Shown here: positions 18,117 through 26,633 of the stretch, piece after piece
Layout: every line of letters begins with the position of its first letter
Numbering within the stretch: the first letter of the stretch is position 1
Origin: Kutzneria buriramensis
GTDB lineage: Bacteria > Actinomycetota > Actinomycetes > Mycobacteriales > Pseudonocardiaceae
Assembly: GCF_003387475.1 (NCBI RefSeq)
Contig: NZ_QUNO01000017.1
Location: 124,001 to 188,000 of the forward strand
DNA length: 64,000 nt
Direction: 5' to 3'
Notes under the pieces: generated by a model
Seen by the model: only the letters and a program-made list of their open reading frames with translations
What the model was told of the DNA's origin: nothing
Database searches by the model: none
Program-made: the position numbers and the translations under genes

Positions 18117-18532
18117 ATGGCCAACCACAGCGATGGTCTCCCCGTGTTGGTCATCGACGGAGCTCGTTTCTCCGACATCGATGGCCTTACGCACGAGTTC
18201 TCCCGGCTACTGTGCCACCACGTGGCAGGGACCCTGGACGCCTTTGACGACATACTCCGAGGAAGCTTCGGAACACACGGAAGCGATGGGTTTTGAGGTG
18301 GCTCAACTCCGAGTCGTCTCGGTCCGCGCTCGGCTACCAGGCGAAGACCCGGTGGCTGGAAACGGCTCTGCTCACCTGCCATCCGTCGAACCGTCCTGGC
18401 ATCGAGGCCAGGATCGCCAGCGCACGTAACGGCGAGGGGCCGACGCTGTTCGACGATGTCGTCGGCATCATCCGCGATCACGGACCCGGCGGTGACGAGG
18501 CCGAAGACGGCATCCTCCTGGAGCTACTCTGA
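18117..18532 (+). pseudogene. barstar-family immunity protein, frameshifted
   Basis: From the ATG at 18117 the frame reads PVLVIDGARFSDIDGLTHEF, HVAGTLDAFDDILRGSFGTH and then stops at GSDGF (18296). The adjacent frame resumes at once with LRWLNSESSRSALGY, LTCHPSNRPGIEARI and GPTLFDDVVGIIRDHGPGGD to a stop at 18532. Joined, this is a full-length barstar-type protein of about 138 residues with the usual LDAF.DILRG, RW.NS and IIRDHGPGG motifs. A single missing base in the TTTT run near 18290-18294 explains the break. Barstar proteins bind and block barnase-like ribonucleases. No such toxin gene is adjacent, so it is a dead orphan immunity gene (or a sequencing error in an intact one). Confidence 0.75.
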
Positions 18533-18605
18533 CCGGGCGGACCGTGCCGACGCTCAGCGACAACCGCTTCTCGACGTGGGGGAATGCGCGGATTTGCGAT
18601 ATTCG

Positions 18606-19361
18606 TCAACGCCGGCGCAGATCCATGCCTGCGATCAGCACAGCGGTCGCCGATGTAGCCAGTCCGCAGGTCATCAGCGCGAGACCGACCTCAGAGGGCT
18701 CGCGGAACGCTGCGGCGAAAGACTGCACCGCGGCGACTGCCAGACCGGTGGCGACGAACATCAACGCGAGGTGCAGCCGCGGCCCACTCGGCATCGCGAC
18801 GACCCGGCCCGCGCGCGCCACGAGCACGCAGAGCCTGATCCCGCCGAAGCACAGCGTCACCCAATAGCAGACCAGTAAGAGGACCCGCACCGGGCAGACT
18901 GGACTATCCAGTGATCCGAGGTTGGCGACCAGGCACAGCGCGGCGAACAGCAGGCCCGGCGGGGCAAGCGTACGGGCGGCAACGGCGACCAGACGACCGA
19001 GCACGGGAACGCTGAGCGCTGGCGACGGCACAGCCAGGACAACGCCGGTCAGAATCGGGATGAGCCAGGCACTGCTGGCCGGGTGGTCGATGTTTGCGGT
19101 CAGGGGACCGGCGCCGGCCGCGCGCAGTGACAGCGTCAGCACCACGCCGACGGCGACCAGTGCCGTGGCCACCACACGAGAGGTTTGTCCCGCAACGGTT
19201 TCCGGCCAGTCACTGGGGTGCAGCCACAGCTTCCCGGCGCCGACGGCGGTGTTGAACCACGAGCGTGGGCCGGCCCGGTCCACCTCGTCGGCGATGTCGC
19301 TGCCCCACCGCTCGCGAATCGCCGGTGGGTAGAGCCGGATCAACACGGCTGACGCTCTCAT
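18606..19361 (-). CDS. integral membrane protein coupled to PadR regulator
   Basis: 251 residues. A cytoplasmic N-terminus (RASAVLIRLYPPAIRERWGSD, typical of proteins encoded beside PadR genes) is followed by about six hydrophobic helices (VVATALVAVGVVLTL, AWLIPILTGVVLAV, GLLFAALCLVAN, VLLLVCYWVTLCFGGI, LALMFVATGLAVAAV, LALMTCGLATSATAVLIAG). It overlaps the PadR stop by four bases, so the two are co-translated. PadR/membrane-protein pairs are widespread in actinomycetes and often respond to envelope stress or drugs. The transported or sensed molecule is unknown. Confidence 0.7.
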   Translation of the reverse strand: MRASAVLIRLYPPAIRERWGSDIADEVDRAGPRSWFNTAVGAGKLWLHPSDWPETVAGQTSRVVATALVAVGVVLTLSLRAAGAGPLTANIDHPASSAWLIPILTGVVLAVPSPALSVPVLGRLVAVAARTLAPPGLLFAALCLVANLGSLDSPVCPVRVLLLVCYWVTLCFGGIRLCVLVARAGRVVAMPSGPRLHLALMFVATGLAVAAVQSFAAAFREPSEVGLALMTCGLATSATAVLIAGMDLRRR

Positions 19362-19660
19362 GCCGGCGCGGGGCCCAACGCGCGCAGGCCAGCTTGAGCG
19401 ACGCGCGCCATCTGTTCGAGCTCGGCGCGCAGGGCGGTGCGACCGGTGTCGGTGATGCGCACCGTCCGCCGCTCATCGGTGTCCGATGACGACGGCTCGA
19501 TCAACCCGTGTGATTCGAGGCGGGCGAGCGCGCCGTAGAGGCTGCCGGGACGCAGTCGACTCCCGGTCAGTGCCTCGATCGCGGTGTTGATGGCGTAGCC
19601 GTGCTGAGGCCCCTGTGCGAGGACTGTGAGCACCAGCATCTGGGCGTCGTTGCTCCGCAT
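19358..19660 (-). CDS. PadR-family transcriptional regulator
   Basis: About 100 residues from the ATG at 19660, which has AAGGAG 5 nt upstream; a longer start at 19687 has no ribosome site and would run into the operator region. The PadR winged helix is clear: MLVLTVLAQGPQHGYAINTA, GSRLRPGSLYGALARLESHG (recognition helix) and ERRTVRITDTGRTALRAEL. PadR proteins are dimeric repressors released by small ligands. The palindrome at 19701-19719 in the divergent promoter is the likely operator, giving autoregulation and control of the esterase gene at 19728. Confidence 0.85.
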   Translation of the reverse strand: MRSNDAQMLVLTVLAQGPQHGYAINTAIEALTGSRLRPGSLYGALARLESHGLIEPSSSDTDERRTVRITDTGRTALRAELEQMARVAQAGLRALGPAPA

Positions 19661-19686
19661 GCGTCTCCTTCGTGCCGGTCTCATCA

Positions 19687-19727
19687 TAGTACGTGCCGCG
19701 TAGTACGCGTCGCGTACTATCGTCTAT
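19687..19727. promoter_or_regulatory. palindromic operator for the PadR regulator
   Basis: Between the divergent PadR and esterase genes lies a perfect 9-1-9 inverted repeat, TAGTACGCG-T-CGCGTACTA (19701-19719), plus an extra half-site TAGTACG at about 19687. It sits 8 bp before the GTG of the esterase, where bound protein would block transcription or initiation. Assignment to the PadR protein is by position. Confidence 0.65.
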
Positions 19728-20939
19728 GTGAAGCGATGGTTGCGCACCCTGCTGCTGTTCGTGCTCGCGATCGTCCTGGCGACCGGCGGATATGTCGCCT
19801 ACGTCGCGGTCAGGTCGGCGCAGCCGGTGACACTGCCGGCCCCCACCGGCCCCTATCCGGTCGGTCGCGCCATTCTCGATTGGACGGACCACGCGCGCAG
19901 CGATCCGCTCGCCCCGCGCCCCGACACGCCACGGCAACTGTCGGTCTGGCTGTGGTACCCCGCCGCCCGCAGCGCTGCCCTCGTCCCCGCGCCGTACGCT
20001 CCTGGCGCGTGGGCGGGCCTCCATCTCGGCGGACTGGCCGGACTGGCTGAGACGGGCTTCGACGACCTCCACGGTCACGCGGTCGCCGACGCCCCCGCCG
20101 CCGAGGGCAGGTTTCCCGTCGTCGTTCTGGAACCTGGCCTGGGATTCGCCGCGCCGCAGTACAGCACGTTGGCCGAAAACCTCGCCAGCAATGGATACTT
20201 CGTCGTCGGCGTCACGCCCACCTACAGCGCGAACCTGACCGTCCTCGACGGCAAGCCCGTTTCCGCAACCGAAGCCGGCAATCCCCCGGCAGCCTTCGAC
20301 GGCCCCGACCAGCACTCCGGGCAGGCTCAGATCGTCGGCGACCGACTGATCGAGGTGTGGGCTGCCGACGACCGCTTCGCGGCCGCGCAGACCCTCACGC
20401 TGAACACGGTCGGCCCCTTCGCGGCGCACCTCGACACCACCAAGATCGTGTACCTCGGACACTCCTTCGGCGGCGCCGCCGCGCTCGAAGCCTGCCGCAC
20501 CGACCAGCGTTGCGCCGGCGCAGCCGACCTCGACGGAACACAGTACGGCCCGGTCGTCCAGGCCGGACTGAACAAGCCGATGCTCCTGATCGGCAGCGAG
20601 AACTCCTGCATCACCGGCACCTGCCGACCGGCGGGCGGCGGGGACCAGTCCACCCTCACGACCGCCCATGCGTTGTTGGCCGCGAGCCGCGGGCCGACGT
20701 GGTGCTACCAACTCAACGGCGCCGAGCACTTCAACTTCAGCGACTACGGCGTCTACTACGTCGCCGCACCCATCCGATCCCAGCTCGCACTCGGCGCGAT
20801 CGACGGCGCCGACGCGCTCACTATCACGAACGCCTACCTGACCGCGTTCGTCCGGCAGGTGACCAGCGGCCGCACCGAACCCCTCCTGACCAGCCGGACG
20901 ACGCCGTACCCGCAGGTGGCGGTCCAACACACACCATGA
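19728..20939 (+). CDS. PAF-acetylhydrolase-like alpha/beta hydrolase, membrane-anchored
   Basis: 403 residues. An N-terminal signal-anchor (LRTLLLFVLAIVLATGGYVA) is followed by an alpha/beta hydrolase similar to the platelet-activating factor acetylhydrolase (PF03403) group: RQLSVWLWYPA, PVVVLEPGLG (oxyanion strand), nucleophile elbow GHSFGG near residue 245, an acidic residue in GAADLDG and a likely catalytic His in NGAEHFNFSD near 333. Such enzymes hydrolyse short-chain or oxidised phospholipid esters outside the cytoplasm. It is divergent from, and probably repressed by, the PadR protein. The substrate is inferred from the family only. Confidence 0.75.
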   Translation: MKRWLRTLLLFVLAIVLATGGYVAYVAVRSAQPVTLPAPTGPYPVGRAILDWTDHARSDPLAPRPDTPRQLSVWLWYPAARSAALVPAPYAPGAWAGLHLGGLAGLAETGFDDLHGHAVADAPAAEGRFPVVVLEPGLGFAAPQYSTLAENLASNGYFVVGVTPTYSANLTVLDGKPVSATEAGNPPAAFDGPDQHSGQAQIVGDRLIEVWAADDRFAAAQTLTLNTVGPFAAHLDTTKIVYLGHSFGGAAALEACRTDQRCAGAADLDGTQYGPVVQAGLNKPMLLIGSENSCITGTCRPAGGGDQSTLTTAHALLAASRGPTWCYQLNGAEHFNFSDYGVYYVAAPIRSQLALGAIDGADALTITNAYLTAFVRQVTSGRTEPLLTSRTTPYPQVAVQHTP

Positions 20940-21151
20940 CTCCAGCGGAATGCCGAATCCGAAGTAGGGCGCCGATTTCGCGAAGAGACAGGAGATTCGA
21001 CGCACAAGCTATCAGCCAGCCTTTGACGGTTGATGGGGCCCAGGATCTGCTGGACCACCGCCACTGATGTCCGCCGGACCAGCGAACCGAGGCTCCTGCC
21101 GAGCTGCCCAACCGGCTGATCGCCGACCGGGGATTCTCGGGCGGGGACATC

Positions 21152-21191
21152 GTGTCGGGGCGCGCATAGACCAGCGTGAACGCCCCGACAC
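21152..21191 (-). terminator. 11-bp hairpin
   Basis: GTGTCGGGGCG (21152-21162) pairs with CGCCCCGACAC (21181-21191) across an 18-nt loop, just past the stop of the minus-strand winged-helix gene at 21216. The rest of 20940-21215 shows no gene. Confidence 0.5.
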
Positions 21192-21215
21192 GACAACAGC
21201 TACCGCCTGCTGTGG

Positions 21216-21497
21216 TTACTCCGCCGCTGCGGCCGAATAGCGGCGGGGCCGCTCAGACACCTGCACCGCCACACCACGCTCGGTCAACCGCGCCAACGCA
21301 TTCGCCACCGCGCCGCTGGAGCGGCCCAGCGCAGTCCCAATCGCGTGCGGACCGAACGCTGCATCCCGGTGCTCGGCGAGGAAATCCTCCACCATGCCCT
21401 GCAACCCACCCTGCGGCAGACGCGCCGTGCCGGGTCCGGTTCGCGTGACCGCCCGCAGACCTGAAGGAGCACGCGTCACTGGGTCGACGCGGAACAC
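21216..21497 (-). CDS. winged-helix DNA-binding protein, probably truncated
   Basis: 93 residues. The credible part is residues ~30-93: LPQGGLQGMVEDFLAEHRD, FGPHAIGTALGRSSGAVANA (recognition helix) and LARLTERGVAVQVSERPRRY. This is the C-terminal winged helix of a family widespread in actinomycete mobile DNA, normally preceded by a longer N-terminal part. The first 30 residues look like filler, and the ORF overlaps the end of the GNAT gene by 22 bp, so it is likely a remnant rather than a working regulator. Compare the fragment at 17914-18040. Confidence 0.5.
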   Translation of the reverse strand: MFRVDPVTRAPSGLRAVTRTGPGTARLPQGGLQGMVEDFLAEHRDAAFGPHAIGTALGRSSGAVANALARLTERGVAVQVSERPRRYSAAAAE

Positions 21498-22516
21498 CTC
21501 GCGCCGAGATCGGCCTCCAGCTCAGCGAGGTCGCGGTTGACAGCGATCATGGTCCGGGCCGTGCGGTAGCCCAGCTGGTGGTTAACCCGGATCATGTGGG
21601 CGTTGGCGGCGCCGGTGGTCGTGTTTATGCGGTCGAGATCAGGGCGGTCGGCCAGCAACCATCGAATCATGTACGCCTTGATGCACCGCCCGAGGCCGTG
21701 TCCCCGGTGTGCCGGCAACACGGCCGTGTCGCGCTGGAAGGCCCAGTACGGACGGTGGGGGTGCAGTTCGAGTTGTGTCAGCCCGGCGATGTCGCCGGTG
21801 TCCTCGTGCACAGCGACGACCACCCGCAGCTCGACATTGTTCTGCCTCAACTCGGCCTCGTGTGCCCGAACCCGCCGCGCATTCCACACCGGCTCGCCAA
21901 AGCCCAGGTCTCCGGTCGGGGCGTCTTGCATGGCCGTGAAGGCCTTGGCGAATGACGCGACGAGATCATCGGGTGCGGCGTCCGTCCACTGCTGTACCCG
22001 GTACCCGGGGGGAACACTCTGCTGCCACAGGGCGCTGTCGGTTTCCGAAATCACCAACGCTTGAGAGAGGACTGTATGCGCGGTGTGGAAACCCAGCGCG
22101 TTCGCGAACCGCTCACCATCGCTGCCCTCGGTGATCTGCCAGGTCTCGACGAAGGTCCGGCCGCGGGCGCGCAGCTCCGGGAGAATCGCCTGCAGCATCG
22201 TGGCGCCGATGCTGCGGCGACGGACCCGTGGGTGCACGATCACTTCGGTCAGCCCGATGTGACTGCTCTCCTCCTCCATGAAGTACACAATCGCCAGCCC
22301 CACCAGCTCGCCGTTCAGACGGGCCACCCAGTAGGCGACCGGCCCGAACCCGACGAACGGGTTCTTGAGGCGGCCGAGCACGTCTTCGTAGGTCAGCCGC
22401 GGAATATCGGGCCGGTCCGTCTCCTGCCTGGCCAGCATCACCTGGTAGTACCCGCGGAGATCATCATCGGTGGCGTGTTCGGGATCGAACGACTCGACTT
22501 CCACGCCCACAGTCAT
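21476..22516 (-). CDS. tandem GNAT N-acetyltransferase
   Basis: 346 residues with two GNAT domains. The first (about 1-165) has ELVGLAIVYFMEEESSHIGL and the acetyl-CoA loop region VIVHPRVRRRSIGATMLQAI; the second (about 170-335) has DIAGLTQLELHPHRPYWAFQ, VLPAHRGHGLGRCIKAYMIR with the Gly-rich acetyl-CoA loop, and NAHMIRVNHQLGYRTARTMI. Double-GNAT proteins of this kind in actinomycetes include mycothiol synthase-like and aminoglycoside-type enzymes; the substrate cannot be assigned here. The start lies inside a small overlapping ORF (22464-22634). Confidence 0.8.
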   Translation of the reverse strand: MTVGVEVESFDPEHATDDDLRGYYQVMLARQETDRPDIPRLTYEDVLGRLKNPFVGFGPVAYWVARLNGELVGLAIVYFMEEESSHIGLTEVIVHPRVRRRSIGATMLQAILPELRARGRTFVETWQITEGSDGERFANALGFHTAHTVLSQALVISETDSALWQQSVPPGYRVQQWTDAAPDDLVASFAKAFTAMQDAPTGDLGFGEPVWNARRVRAHEAELRQNNVELRVVVAVHEDTGDIAGLTQLELHPHRPYWAFQRDTAVLPAHRGHGLGRCIKAYMIRWLLADRPDLDRINTTTGAANAHMIRVNHQLGYRTARTMIAVNRDLAELEADLGARCSASTQ

Positions 22517-22634
22517 GAGGGTCCCCCTCGTCGGTCGCGATGGTCGGCTGTTCAGCCCGCTGCGGGTCGATCACGGACATGGAGCCGACGGCCAGCAATG
22601 CGAGTGTGACCATACCGGCACTCACCAGCCTCAT
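22464..22634 (-). CDS. small membrane peptide overlapping NlpC/P60 stop
   Basis: 56 residues from an ATG at 22634 that overlaps the stop of the NlpC/P60 gene (ATGA). It has one hydrophobic helix (VSAGMVTLALLAVGSMSVI) and a short charged tail. Its 3' part overlaps the start of the GNAT gene by about 50 bp, which suggests the original gene was cut when the GNAT gene became adjacent. Small membrane proteins commonly follow NlpC/P60 genes in actinomycete conjugative elements. Confidence 0.35.
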   Translation of the reverse strand: MRLVSAGMVTLALLAVGSMSVIDPQRAEQPTIATDEGDPHDCGRGSRVVRSRTRHR

Positions 22635-23305
22635 GTGGTTCGCCCAGGCCGGGCCGGCTCTGGGGTCGGTGCCGCCGCAATCGCTACCCTCCAAGATCCG
22701 TATCGATGCTCGGCTGTTGGGCGGGCGGCTCCGATCGGGCTGCCGATGTGGTCGATCCGGACCAACAGGCCGATGTCAGGAGCGTCGATCATGTCGGTGG
22801 GCGAGATGGCGATGCCGACGTGGGTGACCGAGTGGGTGCTGGTGCCGAAGAAGACCAGATCCCCGGGCTGGAGTGGTTGACCAGCAGGAAGAAGCGGTCC
22901 CGCGTCGTACTGGTCTTGGGCGACTCTGGGCAGGGCGACGCCAGCAGCGGCGTAGGCGGCTTTGGTCAGGCCGGAGCAGTCGAAGCCGGGGTTGCCGTTG
23001 CCGCCCCAGATGTAAGGCTTGCCCAGTTGCGCCTGGGCGAACGCGACGGCGGTCAGGGCGGCGGAAGGGACCGTGATCGCCCGGTACTGCTGGGCGATGT
23101 CGAGGACCTGGGCGACGTAGTCCTCGGAGTGGTTGTAGCTGAAGATGGCGGCGTGGATGTCGCGGCTATCACGAGCGCCGTTGACACACAGCAACCTTAC
23201 CGCCGCGTAGACGGCGTCGACCGGGTCATAAGGGGTTGCCGAAGTCACGCCGCCGGGCGGAATCGGTTGGGAATACTGGACAAACGTGGTCGGAAGAAAC
23301 TGCAT
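22631..23305 (-). pseudogene. NlpC/P60 peptidoglycan hydrolase with truncated transglycosylase domain
   Basis: 224 residues visible. The first 60 are the end of a lytic transglycosylase-like domain (MQFLPTTFVQYSQ, DPVDAVYAAVRLLC, AAIFSYNHSEDYVAQVLDIA). The rest is a complete NlpC/P60 domain with catalytic Cys in GFDCSGLTKAAYAAAGV, His in HSVTHVGIAI and a C-terminal DMIDAPDIGLLVRID. Upstream of 23305 the frame loses family sequence immediately, so the signal peptide and catalytic part of the transglycosylase are missing. These two-domain enzymes cut the cell wall for conjugation in ICEs. Compare the intact relative at 25529-26494. Confidence 0.65.
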
Positions 23306-23506
23306 GGGGCCGCCGGTTATCCAGAGGTCGACGCGAGAGATGCTGGTTGAGTGCGTGTGATCGATCGAGGAACGTGAGACATGCTGGACCTAGACGATCG
23401 GGTTGGAAAGTATCGATCATGCTCCCGGCGCTGTCGTACAGCGACTCCTTTGCAATGTCTGCACTTTCGTTTCTGGTGTTGTCGATTGCTGGCATCGGCG
23501 TGCCGC

Positions 23507-24463
23507 TCACTGGGTGCTTCCAGGCTGCCGTTGAGTGTGCGCTGCTCGCCGGTACTGGCCTGGTGGACTGCCATGGGCGCGCTTGAAAGCAGCAGCGAAG
23601 GCAAATTCCGATGAGTAGCCGACCTTGACGGCGACGGCGTTCAGCGGTGCGCCCGTGTCGCGCAGCAGGCGAGCGGCCGTGGTCATGCGCCACCAGGTGA
23701 GGTAAGTCAAGGGCGGTTGGCCAACCAGGGTGGTGAACCGACGAGCGAACGGTGCTCGGGACAGTCCGGCCTGGGCGGCGAGGCTGGCTACGGTCCAGGG
23801 GTGCGCGGTGTCGCGGTGGATGGCGTGCAATGCGGCCGTCACCGGTGGGTCGTTCAACGCTGCGGCCCAGCCGCCGGGGTTGTTGTCCGGCTGGGGCTGG
23901 ATCCACGTGCGCAGGATGTACACCAGCAGGGTGTCCAGCAACGAGGGGATCGCGGCGTCCGCTCCAAGGCCCGGCTGTTCCAACTCGGCACCGAGCAGCT
24001 CCACCGCGGCTCGCAGCCGAGGGTGCTGGCCAGGACCGGCGGGCAGGTGGATGATCTCCGGCAGGCTGAGCAGCAATGGGTGCGCGCGCGTCGGATCGAG
24101 TTGGTAGGCGCCACAAAGGGTGATGGTGACCGGCCCGCCGTTAACCCGGTCGACGGTGGCGGCGTGGCGTTGGAGGAACCGCGGATCGTTGGGGTCACAA
24201 GCCTGCGCGCTCAACGGGGTCATTGGGCTGTCGGCCAGCGCGTGCCCACGTCCGTGGGGCAGGAAGACGACATCGCCGGCCGCCAGCGGGATCGGGTCGG
24301 CCGAGGTCGGGAGGAGCCAGCAACTGCCCTGCAAGACCACCTGGAAGCCCGATGCGCCGGGCACCGGCTCGAACCGTTGTCCCCAGGGCGCGTGCCAGGT
24401 GACCCGTGCCGACCGTGGCTGGCCGGCCCGCATCACCGTGATCACGTCGCTGAGCATGTCCAC
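23507..24463 (-). CDS. AraC-family regulator with cupin-type sensor
   Basis: 318 residues. The N-terminal 170 residues form the cupin-type AraC_binding domain (FQVVLQGSCWLLPTSADPIP, LAAGDVVFLPHGRGHALADS, TLCGAYQLD). The C-terminal 110 hold two helix-turn-helix motifs (WTVASLAAQAGLSRAPFARR and LNAVAVKVGYSSEFAFAAAF) with the usual LTWWRM linker. GTG 24463 or ATG 24457 could start it. It is divergent from the oxidoreductase at 24557, and such pairs are typically regulator and target. The effector is unknown. Confidence 0.85.
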   Translation of the reverse strand: MDMLSDVITVMRAGQPRSARVTWHAPWGQRFEPVPGASGFQVVLQGSCWLLPTSADPIPLAAGDVVFLPHGRGHALADSPMTPLSAQACDPNDPRFLQRHAATVDRVNGGPVTITLCGAYQLDPTRAHPLLLSLPEIIHLPAGPGQHPRLRAAVELLGAELEQPGLGADAAIPSLLDTLLVYILRTWIQPQPDNNPGGWAAALNDPPVTAALHAIHRDTAHPWTVASLAAQAGLSRAPFARRFTTLVGQPPLTYLTWWRMTTAARLLRDTGAPLNAVAVKVGYSSEFAFAAAFKRAHGSPPGQYRRAAHTQRQPGSTQ

Positions 24464-24556
24464 ACAGCCAACCTACCCAGTTGACGAGACGAACACGCAG
24501 AGAATGGGGACTCTGACACATGGATCGTCTTTCATGGCCGCCGTAGGTTCCGTGGC

Positions 24557-25477
24557 ATGAAGATCGCCCGATTCCACCGGTACGGTGATGCGTCCGTCAT
24601 TCGCTACGACGATGTCGAGATTCCCGAGCCGGGGCTGGACGAGGTGTTGATCGAAGTCGCGGCTACCTCGTTCAACCCGTCCGAGACGGCACTGCGCGCC
24701 GGACTGCTGCGGGAGATCACGCCGGTAGCGCTGCCCTACGCCCTCGGGTGGGATGTGGCGGGCACCGTCGTGGCGACCGGAGCCGAGGTGAGCACGCCCT
24801 CGGTCGGCGACCGCGTCATCGGTTGGCTGGACGGTGGTGCCGCAGCCCAGTACGCCCGGGCACCAGCCCACCTGTTGGCGTCCGCGCCCACCGAGATCCC
24901 GCTCGCTGACGCAGCCGCTCTGCCGCTGGCGGGGCTGACGGCGTGGCAGGCGGTCTTCGATCACGCTCGGGTCATCGAGGGGCAGCGCGTGCTGGTCAAT
25001 GGGGCTGGTGGAGGCATCGGAGGGTTCACCGTCCAACTGGCCAAGCACGCAGGGGCCGAGGTCATCGCCACTGCAAGCCCACGCAGCGCCGACAGGGTCC
25101 GCCGGCAAGGCGCGGACCACGTCATCGACTACACCGCCACCGCTCTCGGCGTGGCCATGCGCCACCCCGTCGACACGATCATCAATCTTGTGCCGATCGG
25201 TCTCCCGCAGGCCGACGAATTCATTCCGCTGGTGCGCCCCGGCGGCACCATCGTCTCGATTACCACCCCGCTCCAACCACCACCCGACGCCCGGATCACC
25301 GCCACGCACTTCATTACCCGCAACAACACCGCCCAACTCGTCGCGCTGGTGACACTGGTCGACACGGGTGCGGTCACCGTCGAGGTGACCCAGTCCTACC
25401 CGCTCACCGAGCTTGACCGCGTCCACCGACGCAGCGAAACCGGCAACGTCCACGGCAAGATCACGATCGTTCCCTGA
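24557..25477 (+). CDS. NADP-dependent quinone-oxidoreductase-like MDR protein
   Basis: 306 residues of the zinc-free medium-chain dehydrogenase family. The N-terminal GroES-like domain has EPGLDEVLIEVAATSFNPSE and LGWDVAGTVVATGAEVSTPS. The cofactor domain has the Gly-rich NGAGGGIGGFTVQLAKHAGA loop near 147-166 and TASPRSADRVRRQGADHVID. The C-terminus ends in LDRVHRRSETGNVHGKITI, typical of the quinone reductase subgroup. It probably reduces quinones or electrophilic enones in the cytoplasm and is likely controlled by the divergent AraC protein. Confidence 0.85.
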   Translation: MKIARFHRYGDASVIRYDDVEIPEPGLDEVLIEVAATSFNPSETALRAGLLREITPVALPYALGWDVAGTVVATGAEVSTPSVGDRVIGWLDGGAAAQYARAPAHLLASAPTEIPLADAAALPLAGLTAWQAVFDHARVIEGQRVLVNGAGGGIGGFTVQLAKHAGAEVIATASPRSADRVRRQGADHVIDYTATALGVAMRHPVDTIINLVPIGLPQADEFIPLVRPGGTIVSITTPLQPPPDARITATHFITRNNTAQLVALVTLVDTGAVTVEVTQSYPLTELDRVHRRSETGNVHGKITIVP

Positions 25478-25528
25478 ACACTCTGACCGAACGCACCACG
25501 ATGGCGCGGAGAGCGATCTGCATTCTCG

Positions 25529-26494
25529 TTAGCCGCGAGTGGTGCCGGCTGGACGGGTCGCTCCCAGGAAGCCCGTTTCGGTGTAGGGCTCGGATTTCAC
25601 GTGTTGGCCGAAGTCGGGTGCGTCGATCATCAAACCACCACCGATGTAGAGCCCGACGTGGTGGACGTTGGACGGGGTGCCGAAGAAGACCAGATCTCCG
25701 GGGAGAAGTGGCTGTCCTGCTGGAACACGGGGACCGGCGTCGTACTGGGTTTGAGCGGTGCGTGGCAGTGAGATGCCGGCGGCGGCGTAGGCGGCTTTGG
25801 TGAGGCCTGAACAGTCGAACCCGCCGTCCTGCGCCCCGTTGCCGCCCCAGACATAGGGCAAACCTCGTTGCCCGCAGGCATAGTTGACCGCGGCCAGCGC
25901 TGCGGCGTTGGGTGCTTGAATGTGTTCGCAGTCGCCAGTTCCGGTGGTGACGCCGGTGCAGGTGCCGCCCGCGAGGGCGGCGACGATCTGTCGCGCTGCC
26001 TGCTCGTGCTGGGCGTAGGCGTCGGGAAACGCGGAGCGCTCGACGGCTTGGGCGGCGTCGTTGACACTCATCTGCTGCCAGCTGGGGACGGCGAGCAGGT
26101 GCCGGTAGAATTGGGTGGCGGCGTAGGTAGGGTTCATGATCTGCGTTGGGGTGCCCGAGCCTTGGGACGGCCGTTGTTGGAACAGGCCGAGGCTGTCCTG
26201 GTCGCCGTGATCGAGGTTCACGAGGCTGGATTCCTGGAGCGCGGCCGCGATGGCCACGATCCAGCCTTGAGGTGGGACGGACAATTGTTTGCCGACGGCG
26301 ACGATCGTCACGGCGTTGGTCATCTGATCGGGTCGCAATCCAACCGCGGCTGTGTTTGCGGAACCTGTTGTGGCGCAGTATGCGCCGCCGCCTCCGAACA
26401 TCGTGGCGACGCCCGCGACGGCGACGGCGACGAGCACGACGGGAACAGCGAGTATGACCGCCGCGAGAACGGCGATCTTGGTGGTGCCAGACAT
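25529..26494 (-). CDS. NlpC/P60 peptidoglycan hydrolase of conjugative-element type
   Basis: 321 residues. An N-terminal membrane helix (VLAAVILAVPVVLVAVAVAG) is followed by a transglycosylase-like domain (WIVAIAAALQESSLVNLDHG with the catalytic-type Glu, SLGLFQQRPSQG, AATQFYRHLLAVPSW) and an NlpC/P60 domain with Cys in GFDCSGLTKAAYAAAGIS and His in VHHVGLYIGGG. These enzymes open the wall for DNA transfer in actinomycete ICEs. The NlpC part is closely similar to the truncated copy at 22631-23305, so the two probably come from related elements. No relaxase or FtsK/TraB gene is nearby. Confidence 0.8.
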   Translation of the reverse strand: MSGTTKIAVLAAVILAVPVVLVAVAVAGVATMFGGGGAYCATTGSANTAAVGLRPDQMTNAVTIVAVGKQLSVPPQGWIVAIAAALQESSLVNLDHGDQDSLGLFQQRPSQGSGTPTQIMNPTYAATQFYRHLLAVPSWQQMSVNDAAQAVERSAFPDAYAQHEQAARQIVAALAGGTCTGVTTGTGDCEHIQAPNAAALAAVNYACGQRGLPYVWGGNGAQDGGFDCSGLTKAAYAAAGISLPRTAQTQYDAGPRVPAGQPLLPGDLVFFGTPSNVHHVGLYIGGGLMIDAPDFGQHVKSEPYTETGFLGATRPAGTTRG

Positions 26495-26633
26495 GGAGCA
26501 TCGCCTCCGCGGTGTCGAAGGTGAGTGGCAGTAGCTGGTTGACGGGATGGTGTGGTAGCCGTTGCCGAATCAGGGACGGTGCCGCCGTTTGTTGGGGCGC
26601 CGTTTTCTGTCCTGCGACCGGCGTGCCCCGTGA

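Noticed and set aside
19473-21005. Minus-strand 510-residue frame
   Set aside because: Antisense of the esterase gene; no domain features.
23236-23614. Short frames between the NlpC/P60 and AraC genes
   Set aside because: No family signal or ribosome site; they overlap the AraC gene end.
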